Origin: Rhodospirillales bacterium | GTDB taxonomy: Bacteria > Pseudomonadota > Alphaproteobacteria > Rhodospirillales > Casp-alpha2 | Assembly: GCA_021775095.1 (NCBI GenBank) | Contig: JAJFII010000017.1 | Span: forward strand, 41,319 to 105,318 | Direction: 5' to 3' | DNA length: 64,000 nt | In this document: piece after piece, positions 52,793 to 62,622 of the stretch | Numbering within the stretch: the stretch's first letter is position 1 | How the letters are laid out: every line of letters starts with the position of its first letter | The notes under the pieces: model-generated | Databases searched by the model: none | What the model was told of the DNA's origin: nothing | The model's input: only the letters and a program-made list of their open reading frames with translations | Made by a program: the position numbers and the translations under genes

Positions 52793-53806
52793 TCAGCTGG
52801 TCGACATCGACTTCCCGCAGTGCGGGCAGACCATCTTACGTTTGCGGAGCTGATGATGGGCGGAGTTTAAAATTGCCGCCGCTTCCCGGTCGCTAAGCCC
52901 CAACTGTTCGCGCATTTCATGCAGACGGTCGTGATCTTCCTCGGTAATTTTTCCATCCTCCAGGATCGCGTCAATCAGTTCACTGTAGGCCTGTTTGCGC
53001 TGATGCAGGGCCTGGTTAAATCCCGACGCGATGATTCCCGTCGGCAGGGCAACCATCCCGACGCTGATGATGCCGATGGTTGCGCCAAATATTTTCCCCA
53101 CATTGGTTATCGGCACGACATCACCATAACCGATACTGGTCATGGTTATGACCGCCCACCAGAGCGCATCGGGGATCGATCCAAAGGCGTCGGGTTGCAC
53201 CTGGCTCTCCGCCAGATAAACCAGGCTCGCCGACAGCACGACCATCATCAATAAGATGAACAGAGACGCGCCAATGTTGGCGGCTTCGTCTTTGAGAACG
53301 TCTGTCAGCAACCGAATGGCCGATGAATAACGGGTCAGGCGAAACACCCGCAACAATCTCAGAACCCGCAGGAAGCGGAGGTCGACGGCTCCCAGCATGG
53401 CCAAAAAAAACGGCAGAATAACCACCAGATCAAGCAGGGCCATGGGGGTAAGCAGATACCTGAACCGCCCCCACAGGGGATGATGGTATTTAAGGCCCGG
53501 CCGTTCGACACAGGCCCAGGCGCGGGCCCCATATTCGACGGAAAATACGGTCACGGAAAAAATCTCAAAACCATGGAAAAAATCCCCATAGGCGTTGGCC
53601 AGCGACGAAACAGATTCCAAAATGACGGCCAGAATATTCAACGATATGAGGACGATCAAAAACCCGTCACAGAGACGGCTTGACGGATCTTCTTCCTTCG
53701 CGGCTTCCAGAATCTCGAAGGTGCGGTGTCTGAGGGTATGCATAGGAAAAAGATAACCGTTTCCGGCGGCTGAGGCAAAAGGTCTGGCACTTGTGGGTTT
53801 AGCCAT
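52793..53806 (-). CDS. Voltage-gated-type potassium channel
   Basis: 337-aa ion channel of the six-helix Kv family. An S4-like segment RFLRVLRLLRVFRLTRYSSAIRL (arginines every third residue, ~148-170) is the voltage sensor, and TMTSIGYGD (~240-248) is the K+ selectivity filter. A cytoplasmic C-terminal helix with heptads follows and ends in HHQLRKRKMVCPHCGK, a CxxC that may bind metal. Start uncertain: ATG at 53806 or 53743, neither with a strong ribosome site. Convergent with the HugZ-like gene. Confidence 0.88.
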   Translation of the reverse strand: MAKPTSARPFASAAGNGYLFPMHTLRHRTFEILEAAKEEDPSSRLCDGFLIVLISLNILAVILESVSSLANAYGDFFHGFEIFSVTVFSVEYGARAWACVERPGLKYHHPLWGRFRYLLTPMALLDLVVILPFFLAMLGAVDLRFLRVLRLLRVFRLTRYSSAIRLLTDVLKDEAANIGASLFILLMMVVLSASLVYLAESQVQPDAFGSIPDALWWAVITMTSIGYGDVVPITNVGKIFGATIGIISVGMVALPTGIIASGFNQALHQRKQAYSELIDAILEDGKITEEDHDRLHEMREQLGLSDREAAAILNSAHHQLRKRKMVCPHCGKSMSTS

Positions 53807-53964
53807 GCGGCAGCGACAGGGACGCGTCAGGGGTCTGGCCCGGTTCCGGGTTCCGGGTGGCCTTATGCGGCGCGCAACGGGACAAAAGAATTAAAATCTC
53901 CCCAGAGGTTTCCCTGGCCCGTAAAACCGCTTATGTGATGGCATTCAATCGGGGTGAGGGAAGC

Positions 53965-55104
53965 ATGAACGAATTTGTGAATTTTTGGACTTTGGTTACG
54001 GAAGTCTGGCAGAACGGGGTGGCCGGCGTCGACATTGGCCGGGCGCTGTCGGCCGCCGGTATCCTTATTGGCTTTTTACTGGTCCGCAAACTGCTAACCC
54101 GCTGGATCCTGGCCTGGATAAAATCCGTCGCCGCAAAAACCCATACAACCATCGATGACGCGGCCATCAAAACCCTGGAGAATCCGGTCCGCTTTGCGCC
54201 GGTGGTCCTGGGCGTGTTTTTTGCCACCCAACATTTGGGGTTAGTCGGGATTTATGCGGAAATTGCCGAAAACCTGGTGCGTTCGCTCATTGCATTCACC
54301 ATTTTTTGGGGATTTTTGGAATTGGTTCGGCCCCTGAGCGGGTTTTTGAGCCGCCTGGAAAAACACTTCACCCAGGAACTGGTGGAATGGTTAATCAAGG
54401 CGTTGCGGGTCACCATTGTGCTGATTGGCGGGGCGACCATACTTCAGATCTGGGGCATTCAGGTGGCACCGATTATCGCCGGTGCCGGCCTGTTGGGCGT
54501 GGCGGTGGCGCTCGGTGCACAGGATTTATTTAAAAACCTGATCGCCGGGTTATTGATCATCGGCGAAAAACGATTTCACAACGGCGACTGGATCCGGGTC
54601 GAAGGCGTGGTCGAAGGAACCGTTGAAAGTATCGGCTTTCGCTCGACCATGGTTCGGCGGTTCGACAAGGCGCCGGTCATGGTGCCGAACACAAATTTGT
54701 CCGACACCGCCGTGACCAATTTTTCGGCCATGACCCACCGGCGCATTTACTGGAAAATTGGCGTTGTTTATTCCACACCCATTGATCAACTGCGCGAGAT
54801 ACGCGATCAAATTGAGACCTATATTCACAATACGGATGATTTTGCGCCCGCCACAGAGGTCTCGACTTTTGTCCGCATCGACAGTTTTGGTGCCTCGTCC
54901 ATCGATATCCTGCTCTATTGTTTCACCCGCACCACCGATTGGGGCGAGTGGCTGAAAATCAAGGAACAGCTGGCCTACCAGGTCAAACAAGTGGTTGAAG
55001 GAGCCGGTTCGAGTTTTGCCTTCCCCTCACAATCGGTTTACGTGGAAAGCATCCCGTCCGAACGACCGGAGATTTATGTGCCGCCGGCGGAAGAAAAGAG
55101 TTAA
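53965..55104 (+). CDS. MscS-family mechanosensitive channel
   Basis: About 379 aa from the ATG at 53965 (MNEFVNFW), with GTGAGGG upstream; the frame opens at 53857 but the extra part is not membrane-like. There are four or five membrane helices, then the pore helix region IIAGAGLLGVAVALGAQDLFKNLIAG (~165-190), rich in Gly/Ala as in MscS TM3. The cytoplasmic beta domain has FHNGDWIRVEGVVEGTVESIGFRSTMVR, the most conserved MscS block. It protects cells from hypo-osmotic shock. Oriented away from the K+ channel; the two may serve osmotic adaptation. Confidence 0.92.
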   Translation: MNEFVNFWTLVTEVWQNGVAGVDIGRALSAAGILIGFLLVRKLLTRWILAWIKSVAAKTHTTIDDAAIKTLENPVRFAPVVLGVFFATQHLGLVGIYAEIAENLVRSLIAFTIFWGFLELVRPLSGFLSRLEKHFTQELVEWLIKALRVTIVLIGGATILQIWGIQVAPIIAGAGLLGVAVALGAQDLFKNLIAGLLIIGEKRFHNGDWIRVEGVVEGTVESIGFRSTMVRRFDKAPVMVPNTNLSDTAVTNFSAMTHRRIYWKIGVVYSTPIDQLREIRDQIETYIHNTDDFAPATEVSTFVRIDSFGASSIDILLYCFTRTTDWGEWLKIKEQLAYQVKQVVEGAGSSFAFPSQSVYVESIPSERPEIYVPPAEEKS

Positions 55105-55107
55105 ATT

Positions 55108-55497
55108 TTATTCCGGTTTTTTCAGGGCCGACCAGGCGAGCATCGCCCAGCCGGTTAAAAACAACATGCCGCCAATGGGTGCCGCCGCGCCCACGTGTTC
55201 GGCGTTGATCAATGCATAGGAATAAAGTGAGCCGGAAAACAGGCAGATCCCGCCGACAAATGACCAGCCGGCCCGGACCGCCCAATAGGCGGCACGGTCA
55301 ACCCGGTTAGCGGCCAACCAGGCGACGGCAAACAACGCCAATGTGTGAAACATGTGGTACTGAACAGCCGTCGAGAAAACTTCGCGCAGGGCCTGATCAC
55401 CACTTAACTTGTGATATCCGTAGGCACCGGCGGCAACCGCCGTCGCCCCATTGATCGCAGCGATGGTTATCCAGGCCCGTGACGAATGGAAATTCAC
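55108..55497 (-). CDS. DUF423 membrane protein
   Basis: 129 aa, four predicted membrane helices, with the family blocks GATAVAAGAYGYHKL (~14-28), FSTAVQYHMFHTLALF (~41-56), GSLYSYALI (~89) and PIGGMLFLTGWAMLAWSAL. Belongs to DUF423 (YgdD/TMEM256-like); function is unknown. Its ATG overlaps the end of the oxidoreductase gene upstream by 4 bp, so it is the last gene of a three-gene minus-strand operon. Confidence 0.88.
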   Translation of the reverse strand: MNFHSSRAWITIAAINGATAVAAGAYGYHKLSGDQALREVFSTAVQYHMFHTLALFAVAWLAANRVDRAAYWAVRAGWSFVGGICLFSGSLYSYALINAEHVGAAAPIGGMLFLTGWAMLAWSALKKPE

Positions 55498-56327
55498 CGC
55501 TTTAATTCCTTCAAAAAACCCATTTGATTGTGGACAAGTTTTTCAAACTCAGAGATTTCCTTGCCAACCAGGCCGTCGATGGCATCGAGATAGGAGGCTA
55601 CGTCTTTTTTGATGATGCCCATGGTGTTGCTCGGATCATAGGCCTCGTGCGACCAGTCGATATCGTCGAAATGCTGGGCGTACCAGTTGTTGCCGGAGCT
55701 GCTGGAAATCACCTTGAGCATGGTGTCGCGCGCAACTCCCAGGGCGGCTGTCGATTCCAGGGCATGGCGGACGGCAACGATGTTCGATGCGGCAACAAAG
55801 TTGTTAACCACTTTGCAGGTTAAACCGGACCCGGTTTCTCCCAGATAATGGACCTCCGTACCCATGGTTTGCAAAGCCGGCATCAAATCGCGGACGGCGG
55901 CTTCGGGTCCGCCGACCATAAAGGTCAATTGCCCTTTGACCGCCCGAAAGCCGGTGCCGGACATGGGCGCGTCCATGAGCAAAACACCGTTTGGTAATTG
56001 GTTTTCGATGGTTGCCAGAAACCGCGGCGACAGGGTGGAACTGATCACCAGGGTTTTCGGCGGATTGGCGCAGCCATAGAGGGCTTGATCGTCAAATAAC
56101 AGTTCCTGGGTTTGTCGGGTATCGCGGACGATGGAAAACAAAACATCGACACGTTCGGCAAAGGTCGCCGGGTCAACCACCATACGGTCTTTGAAATCGC
56201 CGAACTCGGACGCCGGGCGAATATCAAAGCCCCAGACGTCAAAGCCATTTTTGCGCAACTGCCGGCCCATGGGCAATCCCATATTGCCACAGCCAGCGAT
56301 CCCGATAACTTTCGTTTTTTCCATCAA
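55494..56327 (-). CDS. NAD(P)-dependent beta-hydroxyacid dehydrogenase family
   Basis: 277 aa of the 3-hydroxyisobutyrate/6-phosphogluconate dehydrogenase superfamily. The Rossmann motif is GIAGCGNMGLPMGRQL (~9-24), the substrate-binding DAPMSGTGFRAVKG is at ~118-131 and the catalytic Lys lies in GSGLTCKVVNNFVAASNI (~161-178). Acts on a beta-hydroxy or aldehyde acid; the exact substrate is unclear. Overlaps the genes on both sides by 4 bp. Confidence 0.85.
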   Translation of the reverse strand: MMEKTKVIGIAGCGNMGLPMGRQLRKNGFDVWGFDIRPASEFGDFKDRMVVDPATFAERVDVLFSIVRDTRQTQELLFDDQALYGCANPPKTLVISSTLSPRFLATIENQLPNGVLLMDAPMSGTGFRAVKGQLTFMVGGPEAAVRDLMPALQTMGTEVHYLGETGSGLTCKVVNNFVAASNIVAVRHALESTAALGVARDTMLKVISSSSGNNWYAQHFDDIDWSHEAYDPSNTMGIIKKDVASYLDAIDGLVGKEISEFEKLVHNQMGFLKELKR

Positions 56328-57046
56328 CCCTGTTTCCCTGCCGCTCTGACCAGCCCCGTGAACAGATTAAAATTGGCGTCGCCCGGATTGGCAAAAAACT
56401 CCGGATGCCATTGAACACCCAAACAAAACCGTTTGCCGGGCACCTCGACACCTTCGACCACCCCGTCAGCGGCGCGGGCATTGATCATCAAACCCGGGGG
56501 CTGATTTTTAAGGGCTTCGTTGTGCGCCGTATTGACGGCAATTTCAGTTGTTCCCATAAGCCCATGTAACCGCGACCCGGCCTCGATCCGCACCCCATGG
56601 GCGGTCGTTTCCGCCGGGCATTGGTTCAAATGATCCATTTCCGTGTCAATGACGTCGTGCAGATTGCGGTAGAAGGTGCCGCCATAAAGACCGGCCAAGA
56701 CCTGCATACCGGCACAGATACCGAGCACCGGCACATCGCGATCTACGGTGCCCTGCATGAGTTGTTCTTCGAACACAAAGCGCGGATGCAGGTCTTCGTC
56801 CTTGATTGCCGGCTCGCCGTAAAGCCGGGCCGGAAAGGGGTAAAATCCGCCGGGGAACAGAAACCCCTGACAGAGTTCCATATAGGCGGCGAGCCCGTCG
56901 GCCAGATAGGGGATGGCGACGGGCAGGCCACCAGCCTGCCAGATGGCGTCAAAATACCCCGTGCGGATGGCATAATGCGGGCGCGAGGAGAACGACCCGT
57001 CCGCCGCGTAGTCCAATAAAATGCCAATGTTTGGCCGATCCGTCAT
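56324..57046 (-). CDS. Gamma-glutamyl-gamma-aminobutyrate hydrolase family (peptidase C26)
   Basis: About 240 aa from the ATG at 57046 (MTDRPNIGILLDYAADGSF); the frame opens at 57262, but that overlaps the divergent uppP start. Class I glutamine-amidotransferase-like fold with the nucleophile in VLGICAGMQVLAGLYGG and the catalytic His/Glu in LGVQWHPEFFA. PFPARLYGEPAI and the TTAHGVRIEAGS segment fit PuuD-like enzymes that release GABA or another amine. First in the operon with the dehydrogenase and DUF423 genes. Confidence 0.87.
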   Translation of the reverse strand: MTDRPNIGILLDYAADGSFSSRPHYAIRTGYFDAIWQAGGLPVAIPYLADGLAAYMELCQGFLFPGGFYPFPARLYGEPAIKDEDLHPRFVFEEQLMQGTVDRDVPVLGICAGMQVLAGLYGGTFYRNLHDVIDTEMDHLNQCPAETTAHGVRIEAGSRLHGLMGTTEIAVNTAHNEALKNQPPGLMINARAADGVVEGVEVPGKRFCLGVQWHPEFFANPGDANFNLFTGLVRAAGKQG

Positions 57047-57231
57047 ATTCACCCTGCCCGTGTCTAACCGTCCCCCCATATATGCCGTGCGCCCCGCGTC
57101 TTGTCTATGTTTAGCGATAATCACCGACCAACGGTCCGGGCCTTGCAATAAATTAACATCCAACTGCAAATGAACGTTTGGTGATCGGATCAGACTTGCT
57201 ATAAACAGCGAAGAATTGAGGAGTAAACCGC

Positions 57232-58038
57232 GTGCCCTTGTTACATCTGGCGATCCTTGCACTGGTGCAGGGCATTACTGAATTTTTACCCATTAGTTCG
57301 TCCGGTCACCTGGTTATGGTGCCCCTGGTATTGGATGTACCGGATCAGGGGCTTACCCTCGACGTTGCCGTTCATGTGGGCACCCTGGGTGCGGTGATCC
57401 TCTATTTGTGGCGCGATATCCTGGAGATGCTTGTCGGCATCGCCCGGACAATGCGGGGCCGCAGTGACCCGGCGGCTTTGCTTGCCGGTTATCTGATCCT
57501 GGCGACGCTGCCGGTCATTGGTGCCGGATACGCTTTTAACCATTATGTACCGGGCGGCATTCGCGGCATTGAAGTGATCGGTTGGGCAACCCTTGGTTTT
57601 GGCATTGTCCTGTTCATTTCCGACCAGATCGGCATGACCGTGCGGCGGATCGAGCATTTACGGGTTAACGATGTGTTGTTCATCGGCTGCGCCCAGATTT
57701 TGGCCCTCATTCCGGGAACCTCCCGGTCTGGGATTTGCATGACAGCGGCGCGGGTATTGGGCGTGGAACGTTCCGATGCCGCGCGTTTTGCCATGTTATT
57801 GTCGATACCGGCAATTGCCGGAGCCGGCAGCCTTAAGGGGTACGAGCTGTGGCAATCAGGCGACGCGGCCCTGACCACCGATGTTTTTTTCGCGGCCGGA
57901 TTGGCGTTCATCGCGGCACTATTCACGATCATCGGTCTCATGGCCTGGTTGCGGCGCGCCACCTTTACCCCGTTTGCCATCTACCGGGTTATTCTGGGTG
58001 CCGCGCTGATTGGGATTTCCTATGGTTGGATCCAATAA
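57232..58038 (+). CDS. uppP: Undecaprenyl-diphosphate phosphatase
   Basis: 268-aa polytopic membrane enzyme of the BacA/UppP family that recycles the peptidoglycan lipid carrier. The first catalytic box is QGITEFLPISSSGHL (~13-27), with the family Glu and Ser; the second is LIPGTSRSGICMTAARVLG (~159-177), with the Arg. Eight hydrophobic segments. GTG start at 57232 follows GAGGAG. Its action also gives bacitracin resistance when highly expressed. Upstream 186 bp are shared with the divergent peptidase gene. Confidence 0.95.
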   Translation: MPLLHLAILALVQGITEFLPISSSGHLVMVPLVLDVPDQGLTLDVAVHVGTLGAVILYLWRDILEMLVGIARTMRGRSDPAALLAGYLILATLPVIGAGYAFNHYVPGGIRGIEVIGWATLGFGIVLFISDQIGMTVRRIEHLRVNDVLFIGCAQILALIPGTSRSGICMTAARVLGVERSDAARFAMLLSIPAIAGAGSLKGYELWQSGDAALTTDVFFAAGLAFIAALFTIIGLMAWLRRATFTPFAIYRVILGAALIGISYGWIQ

Positions 58039-58062
58039 CCCGAGGCCTCCTGCCACCGCCGG

Positions 58063-58998
58063 TTAATAGCCTTTTTTCAGATCGATGAGATTTTCCGGTG
58101 CCTCACCGCGTTCCATGCGGCGCACGTTGTTTGCAATATATTGCGCCCCGGAATGGGGAAACGTGAGCGCCGCAATATGGGGTGTTACGGTAACTTTTGG
58201 ATGGTCCCAAAAGGGATGGTCCGGTGCCAGCGGCTCCGTATGAAATACATCTAACACGGCCGCCGACAGATGGCCGCAATCGAGCGCCGCCAGGAGATCC
58301 TCGTCAACCAGGTGGCGTCCCCGGGCCAGATTGATAACAACACTTCCCCTTGGTAATTGTTCGAGCAACCGGCCATTGATAATACCCTCCGTCTCTGCGG
58401 TCAGGGGCAGCAGGCAGATCAGAATATCCGTTCGTTTCAAAAACCCCGGCAATGCCGCCGCGCCGGCGTAACTGGTTATCCCATCAATCGATTTTTGTGA
58501 ACGCGACCATCCGGCCACGTTAAATTGCAGCCGGGCGAGCGCCTGACCGACGGCGGTGCCCAATTCGCCCAGTCCCAACAGGCCAATCCGGCACTCTGCG
58601 GCGTCGCTTTGCGGCAACTGAGTCCAGGTTTTGTGTTGTTCAAAAACCCGGTATTTACCGAGATCCCTGTGGAAATGGATCGCCCAGTAAACCGCAAACT
58701 GGGTCATCCCCTGGGACAGGGAATTGTCGACCAGACGGACAATGGGTTTGTCTGTTGGCAACTCCGGATCACAGGTAATGCCGTCGATGCCGGCCCCAAG
58801 GGACAGGATCGCCTTGATATTGGGGAACTGCTTAATGACGCCAGCAGCGGGTTTCCAGACCAAAACATAGTCGATGGTCGTTTTGTCAACGTCGCTGTCT
58901 GCGGGCCACACATAAAAATTCAGCCCTGGCAATTGCTTGAGCAAATGCGTCCGCCATAAATCGGCCCGGTCTTCGTCGGAAATAAACATCAAATTCAC
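58063..58998 (-). CDS. Glyoxylate/hydroxypyruvate reductase A-like dehydrogenase
   Basis: 311-aa D-2-hydroxyacid dehydrogenase. The NAD(P) motif is GLLGLGELGTAVGQALA (~139-155); the catalytic Arg, Glu and His lie in INLARGRHLVDEDLL, DVFHTEPLAPDHPFW and TPHIAALTFP. N-terminal FISDEDRADLWRTHLLKQLPGLNFYVWP and its overall length match the GhrA subgroup, which reduces glyoxylate and hydroxypyruvate. Convergent with uppP. Confidence 0.87.
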   Translation of the reverse strand: MNLMFISDEDRADLWRTHLLKQLPGLNFYVWPADSDVDKTTIDYVLVWKPAAGVIKQFPNIKAILSLGAGIDGITCDPELPTDKPIVRLVDNSLSQGMTQFAVYWAIHFHRDLGKYRVFEQHKTWTQLPQSDAAECRIGLLGLGELGTAVGQALARLQFNVAGWSRSQKSIDGITSYAGAAALPGFLKRTDILICLLPLTAETEGIINGRLLEQLPRGSVVINLARGRHLVDEDLLAALDCGHLSAAVLDVFHTEPLAPDHPFWDHPKVTVTPHIAALTFPHSGAQYIANNVRRMERGEAPENLIDLKKGY

Positions 58999-59082
58999 GG
59001 AATATTCCTTGCTGATTCATTTCGTTTGCTATGGGAATTCCCGCCCAGCAAGTCAATGGGTAATCATCCGGTGCCATCAAAC

Positions 59083-59763
59083 TTATACGGGAAAATGCTC
59101 AAAAAACCGTTTTTCACCGGTCCTTGAAAATGTGATGGCCCGACTGTCCGGCTGGCGGATGGCCCATTTGAGGGTGAGTATTTGCGCCAATAGGGCGGTG
59201 CCCAAAGTGCCCGCCATGTGCGAGCGACGGGCGCTCCAGTCGAGGCACGATTTGCACAGCGGACGCCGGGGGGTTGCAAGGGCCTGCAGATCAATGCCCA
59301 TTTCCGCCAGAAACTCCTGCCCGGCCCCGGTGAGTCCCAAGGTTTTGGCTGAACCTTTGACATACCCCTGAGCGCACAGACTATCGAACATACGCACACC
59401 ATATTCGCCGGCCAGATGGTTGTAACAGACCCGGGCCTTTCGCAGGGCCGGGTCCTTGGGTCCAGTGCGGGTGCGCAGGGCCCCGTGTTTTGCGGCGAAC
59501 CCCATCATGGTTTCGATGACCGAAGCCACCTCCTCATCGGCCAGGCAAAAATAATGATGGCGACCCTGTTTACGGCGGTGGACCAGGGCCCCGGCTTCCA
59601 ATTTAGCCAGATGGGAGCTTGCCGTTTGCAGGGTTATACCTGCTTCGCCAGCCAGTTCGCTGGCGGTCAGGGCTTTGCCGCTTGTCAGGGCGGTCAGCAT
59701 GTTGGCGCGGGCCGGATCACCAATCAACGATCCCAGCAGTGCAATGTTCGGTCCGTCTTTCAT
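59083..59763 (-). CDS. ArsR-family winged-helix regulator, long form
   Basis: 226 aa. The first ~100 residues are an ArsR HTH (LIGDPARANMLTALTSGKALTASELAGEAGITLQTASSHLAKLEAGALVHRRKQGRHHYF in blocks). A further ~120-residue domain follows and contains CYNHLAGEYGV and PRRPLCKSCLDWSARRSHMAGTLG with CKSC-type cysteines and His. Such long ArsR proteins are found beside LysE or MFS genes. The CxxC-like pair may bind metal or sense redox. Divergent from the LysE-type exporter, it probably controls it. Confidence 0.88.
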   Translation of the reverse strand: MKDGPNIALLGSLIGDPARANMLTALTSGKALTASELAGEAGITLQTASSHLAKLEAGALVHRRKQGRHHYFCLADEEVASVIETMMGFAAKHGALRTRTGPKDPALRKARVCYNHLAGEYGVRMFDSLCAQGYVKGSAKTLGLTGAGQEFLAEMGIDLQALATPRRPLCKSCLDWSARRSHMAGTLGTALLAQILTLKWAIRQPDSRAITFSRTGEKRFFEHFPV

Positions 59764-59882
59764 AGTTCGATGTTAACCGAAGCATTATTACCTGACAACG
59801 GTTATAATCCGTTTGCCAGAGGCGGTTTTTTATATCGACCCGCAGCCTGCTGTTTGTTACCTTCTTCACCAGGAGACATCAC

Positions 59883-60524
59883 ATGGACGCCCTTGCAGAA
59901 TACCTTCCCGGCCTCATTCTTGCCTACTCGGCGTTCCTGTTATCGATCATGAGCCCCGGGCCGAATATATTGGCGGTTATCGGGACGTCCATGAGCGTCA
60001 ACCGGAAATCCGGCCTGGCGTTGGCCCTAGGTGTTTCCAGCGGCTCCTTCTGCTGGGCGATACTGACGGTGGTTGGCCTGTCGGCACTGCTTGGCACCTA
60101 TGCGTCCGCCCTGCTCATCATAAAAATCACCGGCGGTCTTTATTTGTTGTGGTTGGCCTATAAATCCCTGCGTTCCGCTGCTTCCTCCCAAGATCTGCAG
60201 ACCAGGGCCCTGGCCGGCGGCCATCGAAGTTTGGTGCAGTATTATGGCCGCGGATGGATGGTCCAGATGACCAATCCAAAAGCCGCCCTGTCGTGGGTTG
60301 CCATTATCTCACTGGGGTTACAAAATGATGCCCCCTATTGGGTTGGATTGTTGATTGTCCTCGGCACCGGTTTTTTATCGGTGGCCATTCATTGTCTTTA
60401 TGCCATGGCCTTTTCGACGCCGGTCATGGTCCGGTTTTATGGCAAGGCGCGGCGTTGGATCCAGGGGTTTTTGGCTGCATTTTTTGCCTTTGCAGGGATC
60501 AAGTTGTTGACCAGCCGCCTGTGA
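59883..60524 (+). CDS. LysE-family translocator
   Basis: 213 aa with six membrane helices. The family signature SPGPNILAVIGTSMSVNRKSGLALALGVSSG lies at ~24-55 (in blocks), and MTNPKAALSWVAIISLG at ~128-144. LysE/RhtB proteins export amino acids or homoserine lactones. An AGGAGACATCAC ribosome site precedes the ATG. It lies 119 bp from the divergent ArsR gene. The substrate is unknown. Confidence 0.92.
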   Translation: MDALAEYLPGLILAYSAFLLSIMSPGPNILAVIGTSMSVNRKSGLALALGVSSGSFCWAILTVVGLSALLGTYASALLIIKITGGLYLLWLAYKSLRSAASSQDLQTRALAGGHRSLVQYYGRGWMVQMTNPKAALSWVAIISLGLQNDAPYWVGLLIVLGTGFLSVAIHCLYAMAFSTPVMVRFYGKARRWIQGFLAAFFAFAGIKLLTSRL

Positions 60525-60712
60525 ACAAACACAAACCAAACGCCGCGAAGCGGGGATCAAATAATTAATTAGGACTTATCTGAGGGTACATACTGCGGAC
60601 AATCAGATATCGATTGCCGCCGGCAACCGGCTCATGCAAAACTTGTAATCGTCGCTGAAAAGGGCCTATGACACCCTGTTCGCGCTTTCAACCCTTCGGA
60701 ACACCGCCCGCC

Positions 60713-61966
60713 ATGTGGACGACCATCAAATCCATCTCGTCTTTGCTGCTCAGTTACGGTTTGTTATTGCTCGGCAATGGCATGATGGGAACCCTGCTTG
60801 GGCTGCGCAGTCAACTGGAAGGATTTTCCACGGAAATTACCGGATTGATCATGTCCGGATTTTTTGTCGGCATGCTGTTGGGGGCGCTGTTTGCCGTCCG
60901 GGTGGTGGCCGCAGTTGGCCACATCAGGGCGTTCGCGGCCTTTGCCTCGATCATGTCTGTCGCGGTCCTCGGCCACGTTTTACATGTGGATCCTGCAACC
61001 TGGTTTGTGTTGCGGCTGATCGCCGGTTTTTGTATGGCCGGCATGGTCATGGTGGTTGAAAGTTGGGTGAATGAGCGGGCCACCAATCAGACACGTGGCC
61101 AGGTCCTGTCGCTTTACATGATCACCAACTATTTGGGCCAGGGCCTCGGTCAGTTTATGATGCTGATTGGTGACCCGGCCCAGTTCCAGTTGTTTATCAT
61201 TGCCTCCATGGTCTATTCCTTCGCCCTGGTGCCGCTGTTGCTGACCGGCTCAAGCGCGCCCAAACCGGTATCGCCGAAGCGCATAAAATTCAAATCGCTT
61301 TTTGCCATTTCACCGGTTGGGGTGATTGGCACCATATCGGCGGGGTTGACCAATTCGTCGCTGAACGGCATGGGCGCGGTTTTCGCCAAAGAAGTCGGAT
61401 TATCCGTCGCCGAGGTATCAAGTTTCATGGCGGCAGCGATCATGGGCGGCATGGTTATGCAATTTCCCATCGGTCGTTTGTCTGACAAACTGGACCGACG
61501 GACTGTCCTGATCGTCACCTCACTGGCGACGGCGTCAATGGCCTTTGCCATGATTTGGGCCCTTGACCAACCGGTCACGACCTTCATTTTAGTCGCCGCC
61601 CTATACGGCGGATTCAGTTTCACGGTTTATCCCCTGTCGGCGTCCCAGGTCAACGACCTGGCGGACCCGGGAATGCGGGTTCAGGTCGCCGCCGGTTTGT
61701 TGATCGCCTATGGCATCGGTGCCAGTTTGGGACCCACCGTATCCGCCCAGGCCATGGCCTTCTATGGCGCTCCGGGATTTTTATATTTTATCATTCTCAT
61801 CAATATCACCCTGCTGATCATCACCGTCATTCGAATTCTGCAGCGGCGCCGGAGCGACAAAACCAAAACCCCCTTTATGCCGCTTGGCAGTGTCGGTGTC
61901 TCTAGCAAACAGCTCTATGCCGCCGCCCTGGAAAACAACCACGTCCCACCGGACGACCTGCAGTAA
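60713..61966 (+). CDS. MFS transporter, YcaD-like
   Basis: About 417 aa from the ATG at 60713 (MWTTIKSISSLLLSYG); the frame opens at 60668, adding 15 polar residues. Twelve membrane helices with GLIMSGFFVGMLLGALFAVRV, VVESWVNERATNQTRGQVLSLYMITNYLGQGLGQ (in blocks) and a motif A-like FPIGRLSDKLDRR at ~255-267. These match the YcaD/purine-efflux-like branch of MFS. The substrate is unknown. No regulator lies directly beside it. Confidence 0.88.
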   Translation: MWTTIKSISSLLLSYGLLLLGNGMMGTLLGLRSQLEGFSTEITGLIMSGFFVGMLLGALFAVRVVAAVGHIRAFAAFASIMSVAVLGHVLHVDPATWFVLRLIAGFCMAGMVMVVESWVNERATNQTRGQVLSLYMITNYLGQGLGQFMMLIGDPAQFQLFIIASMVYSFALVPLLLTGSSAPKPVSPKRIKFKSLFAISPVGVIGTISAGLTNSSLNGMGAVFAKEVGLSVAEVSSFMAAAIMGGMVMQFPIGRLSDKLDRRTVLIVTSLATASMAFAMIWALDQPVTTFILVAALYGGFSFTVYPLSASQVNDLADPGMRVQVAAGLLIAYGIGASLGPTVSAQAMAFYGAPGFLYFIILINITLLIITVIRILQRRRSDKTKTPFMPLGSVGVSSKQLYAAALENNHVPPDDLQ

Positions 61967-62012
61967 GGGCGATCCCCTTGACATCTTCGCATTGGGCCGT
62001 AATTTTCCAACG

Positions 62013-62198
<186 letters not shown>

Positions 62199-62622
62199 CT
62201 ATTAGTAGCAAAAACGCCTTTTTAAAGGGGCCTTCCGATCAGGTTATAGGTATCTCAAACGTTGGAGATAAATAGCCTATGCACATATCGCGAATGAACC
62301 CACGAGTTTGACGGGGCGACGTAACACTTATAATTCGAATAGTTCGAAATCCATCGTAGTTGGACCGAGCTGATATTGTCTGCCTATTTGGCTGGTGCCA
62401 AAATCCCAATTTATTACCTTACTGGGAAACGTGAACCCGACCAGGGTCAGCTTTGAACGCAACAACAGACTTAAAAAACTTAAGAGACCCGACAATCTAT
62501 TTTTTGGCCCATAGCTGCCATCCAGATTTCGTCGAATTTAAAACAGCGCCTTCACCGTTAATCGGATCGCCGCTATAGTTTGAAAAAAGTACAAACATCC
62601 AGTTGATCAAGGAGCAAAAAGC

